Source: Hormiphora californensis
Lineage: Eukaryota; Ctenophora; Tentaculata; Cydippida; Pleurobrachiidae
NCBI GenBank assembly: GCA_020137815.1
Contig: CM035357.1
Location: 7,861,315 to 7,925,314, forward strand
DNA length: 64,000 nt
Direction of reading: 5' to 3'
Part shown: positions 58,601 to 64,000 of the stretch, in pieces
How positions within the stretch are numbered: position 1 is the first letter of the stretch
Layout: every line of letters begins with the position of its first letter
Notes under the pieces: generated by a model
Seen by the model: the letters and a program-made list of their open reading frames with translations, nothing else
Database searches by the model: none
What the model was told of the DNA's origin: nothing
Position numbers and translations under genes: made by a program

Positions 58601-61600
58601 CAATTCAAGTCAACATAATTCAAATATTAGACGGGTCATTTTCACATGATGCCCATATACGGAGTGTTTTCAAGATGCCCATATATGGTGTTGCCTCAGG
58701 TCCGGGAGAAGGAACACTTATAGGGTTGGGGTGGTCTGGGAGCATGCTCGGTGCTCTTTTGAACGATGGTATTCTGTGAGATCTGACCACGGAGTAGTTT
58801 GCATACACCCCAGGGGTCTAGTTGGTGCCAGGCTCCTTTCACGTGAACCAAGTACGTGCACCTATCACGGGAAACAATGGCATCAGAGGGGCAGTGTGTT
58901 TCAAGGGTTTGATAAGAGAGATCGGTACATTTTACATTAGAAGATCCAATAAGTACACTATAACTGGAACATGTGTGTTACTTACCCATCTTTAGGACAT
59001 ATCTTCACATCCTGTGGGTCTATTGTAAAGTTCCTCCCTCTTACCTTGCACCGGTACACCTAATAAAGTAATGTCAGTTACTTCACCTTACTTTCATTGC
59101 AGTTTGATGTGATGAGTGTAGGTTATACCGATCACTCGAAAGTGTCTGAACAATCTAGATCCAATAATACCCAATCTTACCCAAATATCATTGTCTCTGT
59201 TAGCAACTTTTGGTGGCTTGAATGCTTGAATGCTGCCAATGTACTCCAGGGTCTTGACAACTGAAAACGTGGGTAGTCAACTCCTAAGTAGTTTTTAGGT
59301 CAAATGCTTTGTCACCTACAATAATTGGTAATGATTACACTTGAACATTATGAAACATACCTTTAGCTTTAGGGACCTCGACCCAGCAGTCGCTATCAAT
59401 ACTGACAGAGAGTTGTCCCGGGTGCTCACCACTCCTCACATGACATGGCAACACCCTGAAGTAACATGACTCATCAGTAGATATAACAGTCCATTCTACT
59501 ATCTCAGATTAATATGATTCTTTTAGCAGGGGGGGGGGGGGGACTAATTAAAATTGTGACACTCATCACTCACCTGTAAACATTTCCTCCTATTTTCACA
59601 TCGTAAACTACCCTCGTCTTCCTCCCGTCCTTCGTCTGATTCATCTGCTGCCTCCCCTTCACCCTCTCAATATTCGCCTTGATGAAATTCTTCTTTCTGA
59701 GTCTCCTCATCACCGCTGTTGGTGGTCCCTCCCTGGACACTGCTGATTTTGTAGCACTGGGTACTAGGGGAGACCTAACCAGTAGCCTGGATGTCCTGCC
59801 CCTACCCGGCCTCCCTGATACCCCCTTCCTAACATTCAACTTAGGTTTCTTCTTTTGTTTCTGGTTCTCCAGGAACATCTTGGTGTAGTTCGCCTCATTG
59901 TAGAGCCTCCGTAACAGTGACAAACTGCCACTCTCCTTCTTCGGGGGAGGGGGTACTGTCCCCTCTCTTTTTGGAGGTTGGGGTGTTGTGCTGGGAGGTG
60001 GGGTTAGACCCGCATCCCCAGTTCTGTCAAAGGGGCAGTGACTGTTGGCATACTCCAAATCCTCCATGACAGTTATCCCATCGATAGAGGAAGAGGAAGA
60101 GGAGAAGTGGGAACCAAGGTAGGGAGACAGGGTCGTATCACTCTCCGGCCTGGGGGAAAAGAAAACTGAATTTTCAGAAAATAGGAAGATTTTGTCAGAA
60201 TCATTGTATACTGGGAAATGGATGACATGTAGTAGGGTCATGAACAGCTCGAACAGTTCCATGAGGGGACTCACCTAGCGCCAGGGTCGTTTGCTTTGGA
60301 CTTGTTGAATTTGCGGGAGGAGTCCTTGTCCAAAGTAGCACCTTCTTGATCCAGTTTTAGCTGTTGGCGGGGCTGGCTTTGCCTTTCTTGCTCGACTGCT
60401 GACTGGTAAAGCTGAAAGAGATGTTGGTAAAATCATAGGGATTATTTTCAACATATTACAATAATGCACAACAAGTGGTTGACATGAGAACTCACTGGGT
60501 GAGACGGGTTTGCGAGGTTTGGTTGGGCGTCTTGTCGTGGCTGGGACCGCTGTCTTCCGGGCCCTCCCCGGTAGCTTTTTTCGGTGCAACTCTGACTGAG
60601 GAGGCTGTTGAACCGGTCTCGTGAGAGTCCTCTGAGGATTAGTTTTAGAAGTGGGTTTACCGTGTCCAGATCCACGTCTTTCTCGTCCAGCAACTCCCTG
60701 GTAGTTGGGTGGAGGGGATTATAAGAGGTATTGGGGGTGGGGGAGGATGGTTATAAGAGGTATTGGGTGGAAGGAGAGATGTTATAGGAGGTATTGGGGG
60801 AGGAGGGGGAGGTGGTAGTGGCAGGGGGGGGGGGGTGCTATAGTTTGTTTCGTTAATATCGTGCAGTTATCAGTCATCTGATCTGATTCAGAGATCACAC
60901 AATAATTGATACCTTCCACTATAATAATATTGCACCTCGAACTTGACCTAATTATCACAAGTGATATCTTTATTATTAAATTTAGGAAAGAATCTTTGAC
61001 TATTGCAGGGCGTCATTGCTTCTATTGGAAGCTCCAATTGCATTATTTGTGGGTAATATATTGCCTCTTTTCAATATTATATGTCCTTTGCTTTGTTACT
61101 ACAGCCCCCTGAGATTACCTGAGATCATCCTGCCGCTACATATTTGGTATCCCCGGAATGCATCCCTTGACTATACTGCAGTAATAAAACATGCTGACTA
61201 TACAGTAAAACACTAAACAGTACTCACGTCATCACGGTGATGAGGTGGAGAGTTTCTTGTGTTATCTTGCTCCTCCCGTGGTCCCTCCTCACGGTCGGCA
61301 CTTCCTCCGTCGCTGTGTCCGGGGTTCCCATTGCTACCAGAACCGGCCCCGAACTCTCCTCCGGTCCTGTACAGGGATTAACTTGTCATACTTTCTTTGA
61401 TATCTTGCTGCAGGCCTGGATCAAGATCCGTATGCATGATGATGAAATATTAGTTGACTATAGTTGCTATAGGTGCTATATAAGTGGGCAATTATAGTTT
61501 GCACACCCGCTGCTGCAGCCCATAATTTTCTCGCCTGAACAGCTGCAGTAGTAGTAGCCTATTATCTCTCTCTTTTTCTCTCCTTTTCCCTCTATCTAGC

Positions 61601-63988
61601 TCTCCTATAATCTCCGGCCCAGCCGTATATTGGCCGTGATGCGTGAGGTTTTTTGCACCTGCCATAGATCAGCCTAGCCTCGGATAATTTGTCTAGCCTA
61701 TATAACTGCCAAGATTGCAACACCAGATCCAGAATCCAACATCTCGTTTTGCTTATTCTTCTAATCCCTTCACCAACCAGGCCAATATGGGTCCAGAATA
61801 CACTTCACCGATCACAGATGGAAGTAAGAAGAAGGTTATGACTGGGGAGGAACAGGAAGTTCTATCTGTGGAGAGTGCGGGACAGTACATAAGAGATCAT
61901 GTGGCACAACTCACACCTTTCCAAGACGATCCCTTTATTGTGACAGACCTCGGTGAGATTCAAAAGCGAGTTGAACTATGGAAAACAGCCTTCCCCAACA
62001 TCACGCCATACTTCGCGCTGAAAGCCCAGAACAATGCCAAAATAGTTGAACTGTTGGCAAGTGAAGGATTCGGTTTTGACGTCGCCTCCCTACCGGAGAT
62101 TAACAAAGTAAAAGACCATGTCCCTGTTGATATGATCCTCTATGCCCAACCCTACAAACAGCCCTCCCACCTAAAGAGCGCCATCCACCTCCTCTCTGTG
62201 TGTGACTCTGTTGATGAGATACGAAAAGTTGGAGAGATATCAGCTGAGCTAGGTGTAACAGCACGTATTCTACTGAGAATCCTACCAGCCAACCCTACCC
62301 CTGCTGCAACCTCCACTCTCTCCTCAAAGTTTGGTGCTCCTTTTGAAGATCTGGAGGCCCTGTCAACCGCGGCAAAGAATTCCGGTGTCATGGTAACAGG
62401 GATTAGTTTCCACGTGGGTAGTCACTGCCAATCAGCAGCTCCCTACACCCACACCCTCCCTTTAGCTAGGAAATGGTGGAACAGCCTAGTGGAGATTGGG
62501 TTCACTAACATGACCACTCTAGATATAGGGGGAGGGTACCCTGGGGAGGGAGGTGAAGTGTTCCTTCACATCGCCGAGCAGATAAAATCAAGTCTTGAGA
62601 AAGAGTTTGGGGATTTGGAGGGATTGAAAGTGATAGCGGAGCCTGGACGGTTCATAGTTACTACCAGTCAGACGGTTGTTGCGAAGGTAATCAGTGTAAA
62701 AAGGGACGGCTCCCTGGTTCTCAACACTGGTGTATACGGGGGTCTGGCCAACACTGTCTGGGACAAGAAGGCAGCTAGAGGATCTAAACCCTACGTTGTT
62801 GGTCGTGATACTACTGACAATACCCTGCGGAGTGAGGTTGCATTCTGGGGCCCAACATGTGATAGTTCTGATAAGATGCTAGATGGGTATACAGTTGCTG
62901 GTACACCGCCTGTGCGAGGTGACTGGGTGGCCTTTCCTGACCTGGGTAGCTACAATAGCTCTCTAGCTACCAGTTTTAATGGGTTCAACCCGCCTGCCAT
63001 TCACTTTGTCAGGTCTTCAGACTAGAAATAAAAGTTATGCTGTGTCTTTTTGTAAAGTTTAAATACAACTTGTCACTTTGAGTGTTTGAATTGTATTGTA
63101 TTTTATTTTCTTCAAAAGGAGATAGAAGTTTATTAATTTGCACCGGTACAATGTGTCAATATAATGTCAAATAAACGGGTGCCGGCTAGTTACCTGGTGT
63201 GTCGAAAGGGCTGCGTGTCATGAAAGGGTCTGATGGCGGTGGGGCTAACTCTCACACTCCTCCCATGTACCCTAACTATAAAGGTACCCAGCTGCTTCCT
63301 ACTTGGGGAGATATCTGTTGCATTCACCTTGTTCCACATCTTGTTCACAAACACCTAGCATGGTTAGGGTAGTAGTAGTAGACAGCATGGTTAGGATGGT
63401 GACATTAATCATATGGGATATGTTTACAATAGCATTATATAATCGGCCGAGTGAAACCAACCTCATAGTAATCGCACTGAATCGGGCTATCCCTCCCCTC
63501 CTCTGTTTCAACCCCGCCTTCATCAATATCTGATTTCTTCTCTTCCACTTCATCATCCTGCTGATATATGTAGGGGTTACCTGCACTGTTTGATATCTCT
63601 CCTCCTAGTTGTTAAAGTGGTGTTACGATGACGACATCTCCCTCCCCAACCCCAACCCAAACCCTGGATACCCCGATACATACCTTGACCAGTGCAGACT
63701 TCTCTACATTGACACTCTGCCCACAGAAAGTTATAGAACAGAACTCTTCGTCAACATCCACTATCTTCTCCCCCGGGATTGTGTACCAATCATCATCAAT
63801 CTTTATCTTGTACCTATTGGAGAGGGGTGGTGGTTGTATGACCAAGTTTGGCTATCTGCCATGATTATATTCCTACCTGCCGATGTACTGGTCTGGCTGT
63901 GTTTCTTCTGGCAACTTCTCTACAACAGGGGCGGCAACCTTCTCTTCCCTTGGTGGAGACTTTTCCTTCATTGTGATCGGGATGGTGG
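55609..63988 (-). CDS. Large protein of repeated short beta-type modules, at least 1385 aa, family unknown
   Basis: Fourteen exons join in phase: 63988-63877, 63813-63684, 63596-63462, 63354-63194, 61366-61228, 60693-60496, 60411-60275, 60149-59574, 59455-59361, 59260-59181, 59059-58986, 58235-57826, 57667-56820 and 56673-55609. The summed length fits one frame to the stop; the N-terminus is outside the window. Similar short units recur: YKIKIDDDWYTIPGEKIV, FIVRVHGRSVRVSPTAIRPF, YRCKVRGRNFTIDPQDVKI, FFIVRSGRDCAVVHGCDIRAV, FYRVLNGRTKHVIHTNLVLP, YKVLRGGRTFTLKPCQV and YYKIQLDGSSSWVYHPAYCI. The pattern is Y-x-V-x-x-x-G-R-x-x-x-V followed by V/I, suggesting beta-hairpin or small-barrel modules. 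Between them lie low-complexity linkers: acidic/Gly-rich, Pro/Lys-rich, and Gln/Asn/His-rich (exon 58235-57826). The decarboxylase gene lies antisense in the intron 61367-63193. I recognise no named family. Confidence 0.75.
60715..60840. repeat. Short imperfect minisatellite
   Basis: Three diverged copies of TTATAAGAGGTATTGGG-type sequence, with G-rich spacers, in an intron of the modular-protein gene. Confidence 0.7.
61699..61705 (+). promoter_or_regulatory. TATA box candidate for the decarboxylase gene
   Basis: TATATAA lies 88 bases before the ATG at 61787, leaving room for a start site near 61729 and a short leader. Confidence 0.5.
61787..63025 (+). CDS. Ornithine decarboxylase-like protein, intronless, 412 aa, nested antisense in another gene
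   Basis: A single exon runs from the ATG at 61787 (AATATGG) to the stop at 63025; an open frame further upstream has no ATG. It is a group IV pyridoxal-phosphate decarboxylase. The Lys of PYFALKAQNN should form the Schiff base. SFHVGSHC, LDIGGGYPG and AEPGRF match PLP-phosphate and ring-binding motifs. WDKKA supplies the substrate-side Asp. FWGPTCDSSD holds the catalytic Cys-Asp pair. SFNGFNPPAI matches the C-terminal family signature. GSHC replaces the common GSGC. With the Cys and Asp present, an active enzyme making putrescine from ornithine is more likely than an antizyme inhibitor. It is intronless, unlike its neighbours, and lies wholly inside the intron 61367-63193 of the minus-strand modular gene. 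This could reflect a retrogene (inference). A TATA box and AATAAA frame it. Confidence 0.93.
   Translation: MGPEYTSPITDGSKKKVMTGEEQEVLSVESAGQYIRDHVAQLTPFQDDPFIVTDLGEIQKRVELWKTAFPNITPYFALKAQNNAKIVELLASEGFGFDVASLPEINKVKDHVPVDMILYAQPYKQPSHLKSAIHLLSVCDSVDEIRKVGEISAELGVTARILLRILPANPTPAATSTLSSKFGAPFEDLEALSTAAKNSGVMVTGISFHVGSHCQSAAPYTHTLPLARKWWNSLVEIGFTNMTTLDIGGGYPGEGGEVFLHIAEQIKSSLEKEFGDLEGLKVIAEPGRFIVTTSQTVVAKVISVKRDGSLVLNTGVYGGLANTVWDKKAARGSKPYVVGRDTTDNTLRSEVAFWGPTCDSSDKMLDGYTVAGTPPVRGDWVAFPDLGSYNSSLATSFNGFNPPAIHFVRSSD
63027..63032 (+). terminator. Poly(A) signal of the decarboxylase gene
   Basis: AATAAA starts two bases after the TAG stop; a second AATAAA lies near 63170. The first would give an extremely short 3' untranslated region. 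Confidence 0.55.
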
Positions 63989-64000
63989 CTGGAAAATATT

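Noticed and set aside
58620-58808. Possible minus-strand exon (Pro/Ser-rich) in the modular-protein gene
   Set aside because: It does not join in phase with the exon ending at 58986, whereas the acceptor before 58235 does, so the stretch is treated as intron.
61715-61786. N-terminal extension of the decarboxylase
   Set aside because: The frame is open but has no ATG before 61787, and the TATA box position fits a transcription start inside this stretch.

Overview
The window is animal (metazoan) nuclear DNA. Almost every gene is split by short GT-AG introns. It encodes filamin, two ER thioredoxin-fold proteins ending in KDEL and KTEL, two seven-helix receptors, a homeodomain, a von Willebrand A domain and ornithine decarboxylase. 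It also carries long GA/CT microsatellites and an internal TTAGGG tract. Protein divergence, compact genes and an intronless gene nested in a host intron point to a non-bilaterian or otherwise divergent invertebrate. A ctenophore would fit, but the sequence alone does not prove it. Exon boundaries below were read by hand from splice signals and codon phase; no transcript data were available.

Layout. 1-1572 (+): 3' part of a vWA-domain protein. 1781-2845 (-): intronless receptor. 2.9-6.1 kb: palindrome, a 1.4-kb TTAA-flanked foldback element and a TA-flanked MITE. 6382-11436 (-): short filamin, 11 coding exons. 11.4-18.8 kb: no gene seen, many GA/CT arrays. 18823-21192 (+) and 21349-24199 (+): tandem PDI-like genes, the second without CxxC active sites. 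24623-25327 (-): 3' part of a homeobox gene. 25.3-29.1 kb: mostly empty, ending in a pogo-like MITE. 29178-29902 (-): small CxxC protein of unknown function. 29.9-37.4 kb: microsatellites and a 1.3-kb element with a 10-bp target duplication. 37426-50693 (+): a 20-exon gene joining leucine-rich repeats to a C-terminal SEFIR-like domain. One of its introns holds a 3.3-kb foldback carrying a second foldback, and another ends in an 11-copy array of its own splice acceptor. 50803-52051 (-): second receptor. 52870-55158: pogo-like element with a related element nested inside it. 55609-63988 (-): at least 14 exons of a large protein made of repeated short beta-type modules. 61787-63025 (+): intronless ornithine decarboxylase inside an intron of that gene.

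Most striking points: the LRR-SEFIR architecture, an innate-immunity-like combination whose SEFIR exons sit directly behind the repeated splice acceptor; the modular beta-repeat protein I cannot assign to any family; the nested antisense decarboxylase; and several nested mobile elements whose target-site duplications can be read directly.
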